A program made the translations under genes and the position numbers. A model generated the notes under the pieces. The model had not been told where the DNA came from. It was given only the letters and a program-made list of their open reading frames with translations, and did not search any database. 64,000 nucleotides of DNA from Xenophilus aerolatus (lineage in GTDB: Bacteria; Pseudomonadota; Gammaproteobacteria; Burkholderiales; Burkholderiaceae_C), in contig JASCNX010000003.1 in assembly GCA_029968055.1 (NCBI GenBank), positions 124,001 through 188,000 on the forward strand, read 5' to 3'. Shown here piece after piece: positions 9,175-17,357 of this stretch (positions are counted from its first letter, which is position 1; each line of letters opens with the position of its first letter).

Positions 9175-10419
9175 TCACGCGCCCATGTGATGGCGATAGG
9201 CTTTCCAGAACCCGCGCACCGAGGCCTCGGTGGCGCGGCCCTCGCTGGACGACGTGCCTTCGCCGCCCATCTCCACCACGGCCTCCATGGCATGCGCGCC
9301 GGCGATGCCGCGCTGCACGAAGCCGCCGACGGCGCCGTCTTCCATCGAGATGAAGCCGGCCGGCCCGATCAGGTTGGACTGCTTGAGCCGCACGCGCCGC
9401 TGTTCCGGCGTGTCGTCGGCGTAGCCCAGGTAGGTCCAGTTCAGTTCGGTGCGTTCCACGTCCTTGGGCAGCACCTGGCGCACCGCCAGGCAGTTCTGGA
9501 TCTGCTGCAGCACGAAGCCCGGGAACACCGACAGGATCTGCAGCGTCACGCCGTCGTCGTATTCGCGAAAGCCGGCCAGCAGGCTCGGGTCCTTCAGGCG
9601 GTAGTTCGCATCGTCCGATCGCAGGCCCTGGTCGCGGTACGAGGCGTCCTTCTCCGCCTGCGCGTCGATCATGGAGTAGCTCACATGGTTGCCGCCGCTC
9701 TCGTCGACGATGACGCCGCCCTTTTGCGACAGGCGATTGAGCTCGAAGGTGGTGAAGAACAGGTGCAGCAGGCTCGCGTGGTAGCTGTCGCGCACGTTTT
9801 CCACGTAGAGCTTCCAGTTGTTGGGCAGTGCCTGCGTGAATCGGCCGATCACCTCCACCGGCTTGTGCAGCACGCGTTCGATGCGTTCGCAGATGTCCTC
9901 GCCCAGGTACTCCTCGATGCCGGGCACCTCGTCGCTGAAGCTGCCGAAGACCAGGCCGCAGAAGCTCGCCACGCGCAGCTTGCGCGGGCCGTGGGCCTCC
10001 TTGCAGAAGCCCGGCGGCATGCCCCCCTGGCCCTTGACGCCCTGTTCGAAGGCCACGCCGGTGAGGTCGCCCTGGCGGTTGTAGCTCCAGGCGTGGTAGA
10101 CGCACTGGAAGTTGTCGGCGTGGCCCGACTTCTCCAGCGCGATCAGCGCACCGCGGTGGGCGCAGCGGTTCTCGAAGGCGTAGACCTCGCCGTCCGCGTC
10201 GCGAACCACCACCACCGGCGTCTCGCCGACGAAGGTGGTTCTGTAGCTGCCGGCCTCGGTCAGTTCGGCCTCCAGGCACAGGTAGTTCCAGGTCTCGCCC
10301 TGGAAGATGCGCGCCTGCTCCTCGGCGGCGACGTGGGCGTCGGCATAGACGGCGTAGGGAATGCGCGTGAGGCCGGGGCCCGACCAGTGCACGGGGCGGG
10401 AGGTGGAAGTGTCTTGCAT
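9175..10419 (-). CDS. tphA2: Terephthalate 1,2-dioxygenase large (alpha) subunit
   Basis: Catalytic subunit that adds both atoms of O2 to terephthalate, giving the 1,2-cis-dihydrodiol. The Rieske 2Fe-2S motif has C86-x-H88 (NRCAHRG) and C106-x2-H109 (QCVYHAW). The mononuclear iron site shows D211, H214 and H219 in [12 protein letters not shown]. The protein is 414 residues and reads as a close relative of Comamonas TphA2 over its length (for example [19 protein letters not shown] and [20 protein letters not shown]). The start at 10419 is the first codon giving the family N-terminus. It lies 7 bases after the tphC stop. Confidence 0.95.
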   Translation of the reverse strand: MQDTSTSRPVHWSGPGLTRIPYAVYADAHVAAEEQARIFQGETWNYLCLEAELTEAGSYRTTFVGETPVVVVRDADGEVYAFENRCAHRGALIALEKSGHADNFQCVYHAWSYNRQGDLTGVAFEQGVKGQGGMPPGFCKEAHGPRKLRVASFCGLVFGSFSDEVPGIEEYLGEDICERIERVLHKPVEVIGRFTQALPNNWKLYVENVRDSYHASLLHLFFTTFELNRLSQKGGVIVDESGGNHVSYSMIDAQAEKDASYRDQGLRSDDANYRLKDPSLLAGFREYDDGVTLQILSVFPGFVLQQIQNCLAVRQVLPKDVERTELNWTYLGYADDTPEQRRVRLKQSNLIGPAGFISMEDGAVGGFVQRGIAGAHAMEAVVEMGGEGTSSSEGRATEASVRGFWKAYRHHMGA

Positions 10420-10426
10420 GGCGTGC

Positions 10427-11395
10427 TCAGTCGAGGCTGACGTTGGCGCTGCGGATGACCCGGGCCCACTTGGCGGACTCGGCACGAATGAACTGGCCGG
10501 TGCGCGCCGGGTCCCAGCCGCGCGGCTCGGCGCCCTGCTCGGCGAACTTCTGCCGGACTTCGGGCTGCGTCAGCGCACCGGCGAAGCTTTTCTGCAGCGC
10601 GGCCACCTTGGCGGGCGGGGTGGCGGGCGGGGCGACCACCGCGAACCAGGTCACCGCGTTCATCGCCGGCAGGCCCTGTTCGGCGAAGGTGGGCACGTCG
10701 GGCAGCGCGGCCGAGCGCTGGTCGTCGGCCACCCCGAGGATGCGCAGCTTGCCCGCCTGATGGAAGGGGAGGGACGAGCTGATGTTGTCGAAGAAGACGT
10801 CGATCTGCCCGCCCACCAGGTCCACCAGCGCCGGCGCCGTGCCCTTGTAGGGGACATGGACCATCTCGGTGCCGGTCAGCTGCATGAACAGGCTGGCCGT
10901 CAGGTGCGAGGTGGTGCCGTTGCCCTGCGAGCCGTAGGTCACCTTGCCCGGGTTCGCCTTGGCATAGGCGATGAACTCCTGGACGGTCTTCACGGGCAGC
11001 CTGGGGTTGACCACCAGCACGTTGGGCACCGTCGCCAGCACCGTGACCGGCTCCCACTTCGACGGATCGAAGGCCATCTTCTTGTACAGGTGCTGGTTGA
11101 TGGCGATCGGCCCCGGCGGCGAGGCCAGCAGGGTGTTGCCATCGGGCTCGGCGCGAAACACGGATTCGGCGCCGATGTTGCCGCCGGCGCCGGTGCGGTT
11201 GTCGATCAGCACGCCGGCGGGAAACTGCGGGCGCAGCTTCTCGGCCACCACGCGCGGCAGGATGTCGGCCGTGCCGCCCGCGGGGTAGGGCACGATGATC
11301 CTGAGGGCTTGGGTCGTCTGTGCCGCGGCGCTGCCGAGCAGGCAGGTGGCGGCCAGGCATGCGGCGCCAAGGCGCCGCGCGAGGGCGGGTGTCAT
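10427..11395 (-). CDS. tphC: Terephthalate-binding periplasmic protein of a tripartite tricarboxylate (TTT) transporter
   Basis: Periplasmic Bug/TctC-type solute receptor. The signal peptide ([20 protein letters not shown], cleavage near SAAAQ) and family segments [34 protein letters not shown] and [19 protein letters not shown] are clear. At 322 residues it has normal Bug length. It is the first gene of the tph operon, as in Comamonas, where TphC feeds terephthalate to a separately encoded membrane pair (TpiA/TpiB). No TctA/TctB-like genes are in this window, so the same arrangement is likely. Substrate specificity is inferred from operon context. Confidence 0.92.
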   Translation of the reverse strand: MTPALARRLGAACLAATCLLGSAAAQTTQALRIIVPYPAGGTADILPRVVAEKLRPQFPAGVLIDNRTGAGGNIGAESVFRAEPDGNTLLASPPGPIAINQHLYKKMAFDPSKWEPVTVLATVPNVLVVNPRLPVKTVQEFIAYAKANPGKVTYGSQGNGTTSHLTASLFMQLTGTEMVHVPYKGTAPALVDLVGGQIDVFFDNISSSLPFHQAGKLRILGVADDQRSAALPDVPTFAEQGLPAMNAVTWFAVVAPPATPPAKVAALQKSFAGALTQPEVRQKFAEQGAEPRGWDPARTGQFIRAESAKWARVIRSANVSLD

Positions 11396-11471
11396 CGTGT
11401 GCTGTCTCCGTGCTGTTCGTTCGCGGGAAAGCCCAGTGTCCGGGCGCCGGCCGGGCTGCGGCAAGGCGGTT

Positions 11472-11486
11472 TTGCGGCATGCGCAA
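11472..11486. promoter_or_regulatory. Inverted repeat in the tphR-tphC divergent region, candidate TphR operator
   Basis: A perfect inverted repeat TTGCG-N5-CGCAA lies in the 127-base gap between the divergent tphC and tphR starts. IclR-type activators bind short palindromes in such positions. The size and placement fit, but binding is inferred. Confidence 0.4.
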
Positions 11487-11522
11487 GAATGGGTGCTTCG
11501 ACATGCGCGGGATCAAGACGCA

Positions 11523-12284
11523 ATGGCAGACAGGAACTTCGTGGCTTCGCTCGACAAGGGCCTGCAGGTGCTCGGCTGCTTCGGCCGGCAGCACACGCGG
11601 CTCACGGTGTCGGAGGCGGCGCGGCTGACCGGCGTCACGCCGGCGTCGGCACGCCGCTCGCTGCTCACCCTGCAGACGCTGGGCTACCTCGACAGCGACG
11701 GCAAGCACTTCTGGATGCTGCCGCGGGCGCTGTTGATCGCCCATTCGTACCTGGCATCGCGTGCCGCGCCGGCCCTGGCGCAGCCGCTGCTGGATGCGCT
11801 CTCGGAACGCACGCGCGAATCCGCCTCGCTCGGCAAGCTGCTGGACGACGACGCGATCATCATCGCCCGCTCCACCGCACGGCGCAGCCTGAGCATCGGC
11901 CTGGGCATCGGCTCCCGCCTGCCCGCCTACTGTTCGGCCATCGGGCGCGTGCTGCTCGCCAGCCTGCCTCCGGCCGAGGCGGAGCGGCGCGTGCGCGCCA
12001 TGCCGCGCCAGCCGCTGACGGCGCGTTCGGTGTACGAGCTGCGCCCGGTGCTGGCACGGGTGGCACGGTGCAGGGAACAAGGCTTTGCCGGCAGCGACGG
12101 CGAACTGGAGCTGGGGGTGCGCTCCATGGCCGTGCCGGTGCACGACCGCAGCGGCGGGCTGGTGGGCGCGATGAGCATCGCGGTGCGCGCCGAGCGCATG
12201 GATTTCGCCGAATTCCAGGAGGCCTTCCTGCCCGCCCTGCGCAAGGCCGCATCGTCGCTGGGGGCGCGGCTTTACCCCGAGTGA
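11523..12284 (+). CDS. tphR: IclR family regulator of the terephthalate operon
   Basis: 253-residue IclR-type regulator: N-terminal winged helix-turn-helix (about residues 8-70; LTVSEAARLTGVTPASARRS) and C-terminal effector domain (about 80-250). It resembles the PcaR/TphR subgroup that responds to aromatic acids (SRLPAYCSAIGRVLLASLP). Divergent from tphC, matching the Comamonas layout where TphR activates the operon with terephthalate as inducer. ATG at 11523 is preferred: the upstream in-frame extension would cover the whole divergent promoter and is Arg/Ala-rich noise. The inducer is inferred from context. Confidence 0.88.
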   Translation: MADRNFVASLDKGLQVLGCFGRQHTRLTVSEAARLTGVTPASARRSLLTLQTLGYLDSDGKHFWMLPRALLIAHSYLASRAAPALAQPLLDALSERTRESASLGKLLDDDAIIIARSTARRSLSIGLGIGSRLPAYCSAIGRVLLASLPPAEAERRVRAMPRQPLTARSVYELRPVLARVARCREQGFAGSDGELELGVRSMAVPVHDRSGGLVGAMSIAVRAERMDFAEFQEAFLPALRKAASSLGARLYPE

Positions 12285-12473
12285 ACGGGGTGGATCGGCC
12301 GGCGGCGGTGGCCTTTGCTCCTATCATCGACATCGCAGCCGTCCGGTGTGGTGGGGGCCAGAAGCCAGAACAACGATGCCCCTGCGGGCCGGGCCGCTCT
12401 TGAAGCGCCGTCGTGCCGGCCCCAACTGCCCGCCATGGCGGGCGGCCACGCCCATCTCCCGGAGAAACCCATT

Positions 12474-13349
12474 GTGAAACGCATTTTTCTGTTCGTCCTG
12501 ACCAACGTGCTGGTGGTCGCCGTGCTGGGCGTGGTCGCCAGCCTGCTCGGCGTGAACCGCTACCTCACGGCCAACGGGCTCAACCTCGGCGCGCTGCTGG
12601 GCTTCGCGCTGGTGATGGGCTTCGGCGGCGCCATCATCTCGCTGCTCATCTCCAAGCCCATGGCCAAGATGAGCGCGGGCGTGCGCATCATCAACGAGCC
12701 GCAGTCGCCCGACGAGGCCTGGATCGTGCAGACGGTGCGCAAGTTCGCCGACCAGTCCGGCATCGGCATGCCCGAGGTCGGCATCTTCGAGGGTGAGCCC
12801 AACGCCTTCGCCACCGGCGCGTTCAAGAACTCCTCGCTCGTGGCCGTGTCCACCGGCCTGCTGCAGAACATGACGCGCGACGAGGTCGAGGCCGTGATCG
12901 GCCACGAAGTGGCGCACGTGGCCAACGGCGACATGGTCACTATGACGCTGATCCAGGGCGTGATGAACACCTTCGTCGTGTTCCTGTCGCGCGTGATCGG
13001 CTACGTGGTCGACGGCTTCCTGCGCCGCGGCGACGACCGCAACTCGGGCCCGGGCATCGGGTACATGGTCACGACGCTGGTGCTGGACATCGTGCTGGGC
13101 TTCGCCGCCGCCATCGTGGTGGCCTGGTTCTCGCGCCAGCGCGAGTTCCGCGCCGACGCCGGCGCCGCGCAGCTCATGGGCCGCAAGCAGCCGATGATCA
13201 ACGCGCTGGCCCGCCTGGGTGGCCTGCCGGCCGGCGAACTGCCCAAGGCGGTGGAGGCCATGGGCATCACCGGCGCCATGGGCAAGCTGTTCGCGACGCA
13301 CCCGCCCATCGAGGAGCGCATCGCGGCGCTGCAGAACGCACAGCGCTGA
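12474..13349 (+). CDS. htpX: Membrane-bound zinc metalloprotease HtpX
   Basis: Inner-membrane M48 protease involved in quality control of membrane proteins. At 291 residues it has the usual length. Two N-terminal helices (about 4-26 and 36-60) precede the cytosolic HExxH site, H144-E145-xx-H148 ([13 protein letters not shown]). Further helices lie near 160-180 and 190-215, then [14 protein letters not shown] supplies the third ligand glutamate. GTG is chosen because it gives the canonical N-terminus [10 protein letters not shown] and has a GGAG site upstream. A good terminator follows. Confidence 0.96.
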   Translation: MKRIFLFVLTNVLVVAVLGVVASLLGVNRYLTANGLNLGALLGFALVMGFGGAIISLLISKPMAKMSAGVRIINEPQSPDEAWIVQTVRKFADQSGIGMPEVGIFEGEPNAFATGAFKNSSLVAVSTGLLQNMTRDEVEAVIGHEVAHVANGDMVTMTLIQGVMNTFVVFLSRVIGYVVDGFLRRGDDRNSGPGIGYMVTTLVLDIVLGFAAAIVVAWFSRQREFRADAGAAQLMGRKQPMINALARLGGLPAGELPKAVEAMGITGAMGKLFATHPPIEERIAALQNAQR

Positions 13350-13371
13350 GCGCGCATCCGCCCGAAGAAAA

Positions 13372-13395
13372 AGCCCGCTCCTGCGGGCTTTTTTC
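13372..13395 (+). terminator. Rho-independent terminator after htpX
   Basis: Stem AGCCCGC / GCGGGCT with a 4-base loop, followed by an uninterrupted run of T, 22 bases after the htpX stop. Preceding A-run makes it potentially bidirectional. Confidence 0.85.
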
Positions 13396-13418
13396 ATGAC
13401 GGCATTTCACTGCTCCCG

Positions 13419-13448
13419 GGGATTGCTCGGACGAATCCGAGCAATCCC
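13419..13448. repeat. Perfect 13-bp inverted repeat between convergent htpX and proQ genes
   Basis: GGGATTGCTCGGA, loop CGAA, then its exact complement TCCGAGCAATCCC. It lies seven bases past the proQ stop (minus strand), so it would form a stable hairpin at the 3' end of that mRNA. No T-run follows, so it may be an mRNA-stabilising hairpin rather than a classic terminator. Confidence 0.6.
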
Positions 13449-13455
13449 GGACAGC

Positions 13456-14358
13456 TCATGCCGGCGTGTGCGCCTGGGCCTTCTTCGCCTGCGCCAGCAG
13501 GCGCTTCGTCTCGCCCAGGTTCATGCCGTACATCTCGGCAAAAGCCTCCACGGTGGGCTGGCCGCTGGCCTCGAAGGCGCGCAGCAGCGCCTCGCGCTTG
13601 GCGGCGCGGCGGCCGCGCTCGGCGAAGGCCTCGTCCAGCAGCGCCAGCGCCTGCGGCTGCGACACGCGCACCTGCTCGGTGTAGGCCTCGCGTTCCAGGC
13701 CCGAGGCGTCGATGGCGTCGACCAGGCGGGCGATCAGCTGCGGGCGCAGGTCCTCCTGCGTGCGCGACTGGCGGCGGCGGAACAGCTCGACGATGGCATG
13801 GTGCACGTGCTCGGGCGCCACCGGCTCGACGACCTCGCCGTCGAGGTTGTGGCGCGGGTGGCGCGCCGCGATCGCTTCCAGGTAGCGGCCCGAGCGGGCG
13901 TGCAGGCCAATCGCGATCTTGAGCTCTTCCTTCGGCAGTTCCTCGGGGTGGCGCTCGAGCAAGGCTTCGTAGATGCCGCGCTGCAGCGGCAGGAAGCGCG
14001 CGCCGAAGAGCTGCGGGTACAGCGTGGCCAGCTTCTCCAGCAGCGGGTGCACCTGGCGTTCGCGGCGGGCGCCGGCCTGCGGGCGCCCGGGGGGTGTGGC
14101 AGGGGCCGGCGCGGCCGGGCCGGCGGCCGCATCGGCACCGCGCGCGCGGTCGGGCCCGCGGCCGCGACCGCCGCGGCGGCGCTTGCGAGAGGTCTCGCCA
14201 GTGCCCGTGTCTGCACCGGTCTCGGGCTGCGGCAACCGGTCGCCGCGCGCGGGTGCGGGGGCGTCGGCCGTGGTGATGGGCGTGGCGGGCATCGTGGGCG
14301 TGGCGGACGGTGCCGTCGTCTCGGGGCGGGCTTCGGGGGTCACGTCGTGGTCGGTCAT
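13456..14358 (-). CDS. ProQ/FinO family RNA-binding protein
   Basis: 300-residue protein with a disordered N-terminus (about 1-105, Pro/Ala/Thr-rich with a basic KRRRGGRGRGP patch) and a central ProQ/FinO domain (about 105-215; HPLLEKLATLYPQLFGARFLPLQRGI and LGLH-type segment IAIGLHARSGRYLEAI). Members bind structured small RNAs and mRNA 3' ends as global chaperones. The C-terminal third is Arg/Glu/Ala-rich and ends in a short helical MNLGETKRLLAQAKKAQ. E. coli ProQ has its extra domain at the C-terminus rather than a long N-terminal tail, so this is a variant architecture. Confidence 0.9.
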   Translation of the reverse strand: MTDHDVTPEARPETTAPSATPTMPATPITTADAPAPARGDRLPQPETGADTGTGETSRKRRRGGRGRGPDRARGADAAAGPAAPAPATPPGRPQAGARRERQVHPLLEKLATLYPQLFGARFLPLQRGIYEALLERHPEELPKEELKIAIGLHARSGRYLEAIAARHPRHNLDGEVVEPVAPEHVHHAIVELFRRRQSRTQEDLRPQLIARLVDAIDASGLEREAYTEQVRVSQPQALALLDEAFAERGRRAAKREALLRAFEASGQPTVEAFAEMYGMNLGETKRLLAQAKKAQAHTPA

Positions 14359-14399
14359 GTCGGTCGATCTGCGGGATGGAGGGGTCGGCGCGCCGGGGT

Positions 14400-15023
14400 T
14401 CAGCGCGGCCGGTACATGCGAAAGCGCGCTTCGGGCGTGATCGTGAAATAGTCGGCCGGGCCGCCGGCGCGCAGGATGGGCTCGGCGGCGGCGGTGTCGT
14501 AGATGCCGTCCTTGAGCAGCCGGCGCGCGATGTGCACGCCGACGACTTCGCCCAGCACCAGCCAGGTGTCGACCGGCGTGCCGTCCGCGCCCTGCAGGCG
14601 CAGCACCTGCGTCAGCCGGCATTCGAAGGACACGGGGCTCTCGGCCACGCGAGGAACGGCGATGCGGCGCGACGGCACGGGCGTGAGGCCGGCGAGCGCG
14701 AACTCGTCCACCTCGGGCGGCACGGCGGCGCAGCTTGCATTCATCGGCTCGGCCAGCGCCCGCGTCGCCAGGTTCCAGCCGAACTCGCCCGTGGCCTCGA
14801 TGTTGCGCAGCGTGTCCTTGGCGCCGATGCTCGCGAAGCCGACGATCGGCGGCACGTAGTTGAAGGCGTTGAAGAAGCTGTAGGGCGCGAGGTTGAGCCG
14901 CCCCGCCGCATCGTGCGAGGAGATCCAGCCGATCGGCCGCGGTCCCACCATCGCGTTGAAGGGGTCGTGCGGCAGGCCGTGGCCCTTCGCCGGCTCGTAG
15001 AAATGGATGTCGGTGTCGATCAT
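14400..15023 (-). CDS. Flavin reductase family protein (FMN-binding split barrel)
   Basis: 207-residue flavoprotein of the flavin reductase-like family. It shows the typical PFNAMVGPRPIGWISSHDAAGRLNLAPYS start of the split barrel, the family FNYVPPIVGFAS segment and an NIEATGEFGWNLATRALAEPMN stretch. Such proteins bind FMN and often supply reduced flavin to a monooxygenase; no partner is visible here. The ATG overlaps the stop of the queuosine-precursor transporter gene by four bases. Confidence 0.88.
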   Translation of the reverse strand: MIDTDIHFYEPAKGHGLPHDPFNAMVGPRPIGWISSHDAAGRLNLAPYSFFNAFNYVPPIVGFASIGAKDTLRNIEATGEFGWNLATRALAEPMNASCAAVPPEVDEFALAGLTPVPSRRIAVPRVAESPVSFECRLTQVLRLQGADGTPVDTWLVLGEVVGVHIARRLLKDGIYDTAAAEPILRAGGPADYFTITPEARFRMYRPR

Positions 15024-15562
15024 GGTTGCAGGGCCCCGTCGTTGCGCGATGCCAGGCTGCGCGCGATCAGCAGGCGGAAGGGCAGCAGCATGCACCCGCC
15101 CACCGCGAGTTTCACGGCGAGGTCGCCCAGCGCCCAGGTCAGCCACGGGCCGCCCGTGCCGGCGAAGCCGATGCCCCAGAACACCGCGCTGTCGAGCAGC
15201 GCCGCCGCCACGGTGGCCACCAGGGGCGCGCGCCACCAGGTGCCGCGGCGCAGGCGGTCGAAGACGCCGATGTCCAGCAGCTGCGAGGCGATGAAGGCCG
15301 TGCCCGAGGCGATCGCGATGCGCACCGGCGCCAGCCAGAGCGACGCCGCCACCGCCACCGCGAAGCCCACCCACGCCACGCGCCTGGCCAGCCGCGGGCC
15401 GAAGCGCCGGTTGACCAGCTCGCTCACCAGGAAGGCCACCGGGTAGGTGAAGGCGCCCCAGGTCAGCCAGTCGTTGATGGCGTACTGCACCAGGAGGTTG
15501 GAGGCCAGCACCACCACGGCCATGGCCACGACGGCCAGCACGAAGCCGCGCGCCTGCGTCAT
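15020..15562 (-). CDS. Queuosine precursor transporter (YhhQ/VUT family)
   Basis: 180-residue integral membrane protein with six predicted helices. Conserved family features are GAFTYPVAFLVSELVNRRFG (about 37-56), the ASGTAFIASQLLDIGVFDRLRR segment (about 86-107) and DSAVFWGIGFAG. E. coli YhhQ imports preQ0/preQ1 for tRNA queuosine modification; this role is inferred by family. It overlaps both neighbours by four bases (ATGA), so it is translated with the COG2509 flavoprotein upstream and the flavin reductase downstream. Confidence 0.88.
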   Translation of the reverse strand: MTQARGFVLAVVAMAVVVLASNLLVQYAINDWLTWGAFTYPVAFLVSELVNRRFGPRLARRVAWVGFAVAVAASLWLAPVRIAIASGTAFIASQLLDIGVFDRLRRGTWWRAPLVATVAAALLDSAVFWGIGFAGTGGPWLTWALGDLAVKLAVGGCMLLPFRLLIARSLASRNDGALQP

Positions 15563-17262
15563 GCCGGCACCCGTTGCGCCTCGTGGGCCGCCGCGATGGC
15601 CCGCGCCACCGCCTCCGCCACCTTGATGCCGTCGACGCCGGCCGACAGGATGCCGCCCGCGTAGCCCGCGCCTTCGCCCGCCGGGTACAGGCCCGCGATG
15701 TCGGGGCACTGCAGCGTGTCGGCGTCGCGCGCGATGCGGATGGGCGAGGAGGTGCGGGTCTCCACACCCGTCAGCACCGCATCGTGCCGGTCGAAGCCCG
15801 GGATCTTCTTGCCGAAGGCGGGGAAGGCCTCGCGCATCGCGGCGATGGCGTACGCCGGCAGCGCGCCGTGCAGGTCGCCCAGCCGCACGCCGGGCTTGTA
15901 GCTGGGCTGCACCTCGCCGAAATCGGTCGACGGCCGGCCGGCGACGAAGTCGCCCACCAGTTGGCCCGGCGCGCAGTAGTCGCTCCCGCCGAGCACGAAG
16001 GCGTTGGATTCGAGCCGCCGCTGCAGCTCGATGCCGGCCAGCGGATGCGGCCGGCCCTGCGCCGCTTCGAGCAGCTCGGGCGGCAGGTCGAGGTGCAGGT
16101 AGTCGGTCGGGTAGTCGCTCGGGTCGATGCCGACCACGATGCCCGCGTTGGCGTTGCGCTCGGCGCGCGAGTACTGGCTCATGCCGTTGGTCACGACCCG
16201 GTTCGGCTCGCTGGTGGCGGCCACCACCGTGCCGCCGGGGCACATGCAGAAGCTGTAGACCGAGCGGCCGTTGCTCGCGTGGTGCACCAGCCGGTACTCG
16301 GCCGCACCCAGCGCCGGATGGCCCGCATGGCGGCCCCAGCGCGCGCGGTCGATCAGGCCCTGCGGGTGCTCGGCCCGGAAGCCGATCGAGAAGGGCTTGG
16401 CCTCGATGGGGGCGCCGCGCCGCCAGAGCATGGCGAAGGAGTCGCGCGCGCTGTGGCCCAGCGCCATCACCACGTGGTCGCTGCGCAGCGCGTGCACGTG
16501 GCCGCTCGCCTGGTCCAGCACGGTGAGGCCGCGCACATGGCCGTCTTCGACCTGGATGTCGGTCACCTTGTGCTGGAAGCGGATCTCGCCGCCCAGCGCG
16601 AGGATCTCGGCGCGCATGGTCTCGACCATCTTCACCAGCCGGAAGGTGCCGATGTGCGGATGGGCTTCCCACAGGATCTCTTCCGGCGCGCCGGCCTTCA
16701 CGAACTCGTGCAGCACCTTGCGCGACAGGAAGCGCGGGTCCTTGATCTGGCTGTAGAGCTTGCCGTCCGAGAAGGTGCCGGCACCGCCTTCGCCGAACTG
16801 CACGTTCGATTCGGGGTGCAGCTGCTTGCGGCGCCACAGGCCCCAGGTGTCCTGCGTGCGTTCGCGCACCGCCTTGCCGCGCTCCAGCACGATGGGACGG
16901 AAGCCCATCTGCGCCAGCAGCAGCGCGACGAAGAGGCCACAGGGGCCGAAGCCCACCACCACCGGGCGCGGCGCGCCGTCGCCGGCATGCACCGGCGGGC
17001 GCCAGGCCATGTCGGGCGCGGGCTGGATGTGCGGGTTTTTGGCGTGCCGCGCCAGCAGTGCGGCTTCGCCGGCCGGCTCGGCCAGTTCGACGTCGACGAT
17101 GTAGACCGTCAGCAGCTCGGCCTTGCGGGCATCGAAGCTGCGCTTGTGGACGGTGTGGGCGGCGATCTCGGCCGGCGCCACGCCCAGGGTCTGGGCGACG
17201 AGCGCGGGCAGCGCCTCGGGCGCGTGGTCGAGCGGGAGCTTGAGTTCGGAAATGCGGATCAT
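15559..17262 (-). CDS. FAD-dependent dehydrogenase, COG2509 family
   Basis: 567-residue flavoprotein of uncharacterised family COG2509. An N-terminal domain of about 90 residues (HTVHKRSFDARKAELLTVY) precedes the dinucleotide fold VVGFGPCGLFVALLLAQMG (about 101-119), then LERGKAVRERTQDTWGLW, FGEGGAGTFSDGKLYS, a YSFCMCPGG cysteine motif, and a C-terminal FAD loop LYPAGEGAGYAGGILSAGVDG. The reaction is not established. First gene of a three-gene overlapping set with the queuosine-precursor transporter and flavin reductase. The start is the ATG giving the family N-terminus MIRISELKLPLD. Confidence 0.9.
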   Translation of the reverse strand: MIRISELKLPLDHAPEALPALVAQTLGVAPAEIAAHTVHKRSFDARKAELLTVYIVDVELAEPAGEAALLARHAKNPHIQPAPDMAWRPPVHAGDGAPRPVVVGFGPCGLFVALLLAQMGFRPIVLERGKAVRERTQDTWGLWRRKQLHPESNVQFGEGGAGTFSDGKLYSQIKDPRFLSRKVLHEFVKAGAPEEILWEAHPHIGTFRLVKMVETMRAEILALGGEIRFQHKVTDIQVEDGHVRGLTVLDQASGHVHALRSDHVVMALGHSARDSFAMLWRRGAPIEAKPFSIGFRAEHPQGLIDRARWGRHAGHPALGAAEYRLVHHASNGRSVYSFCMCPGGTVVAATSEPNRVVTNGMSQYSRAERNANAGIVVGIDPSDYPTDYLHLDLPPELLEAAQGRPHPLAGIELQRRLESNAFVLGGSDYCAPGQLVGDFVAGRPSTDFGEVQPSYKPGVRLGDLHGALPAYAIAAMREAFPAFGKKIPGFDRHDAVLTGVETRTSSPIRIARDADTLQCPDIAGLYPAGEGAGYAGGILSAGVDGIKVAEAVARAIAAAHEAQRVPA

Positions 17263-17357
17263 GGCGCGCGGCCCGTGGCGATCGGGCAGGGGGCGGTGAA
17301 GGGGCGATTGTCGCCGACGCGCGCGGCCCCTGCGGCACGGGGCCGCGCCGGGCCGCC

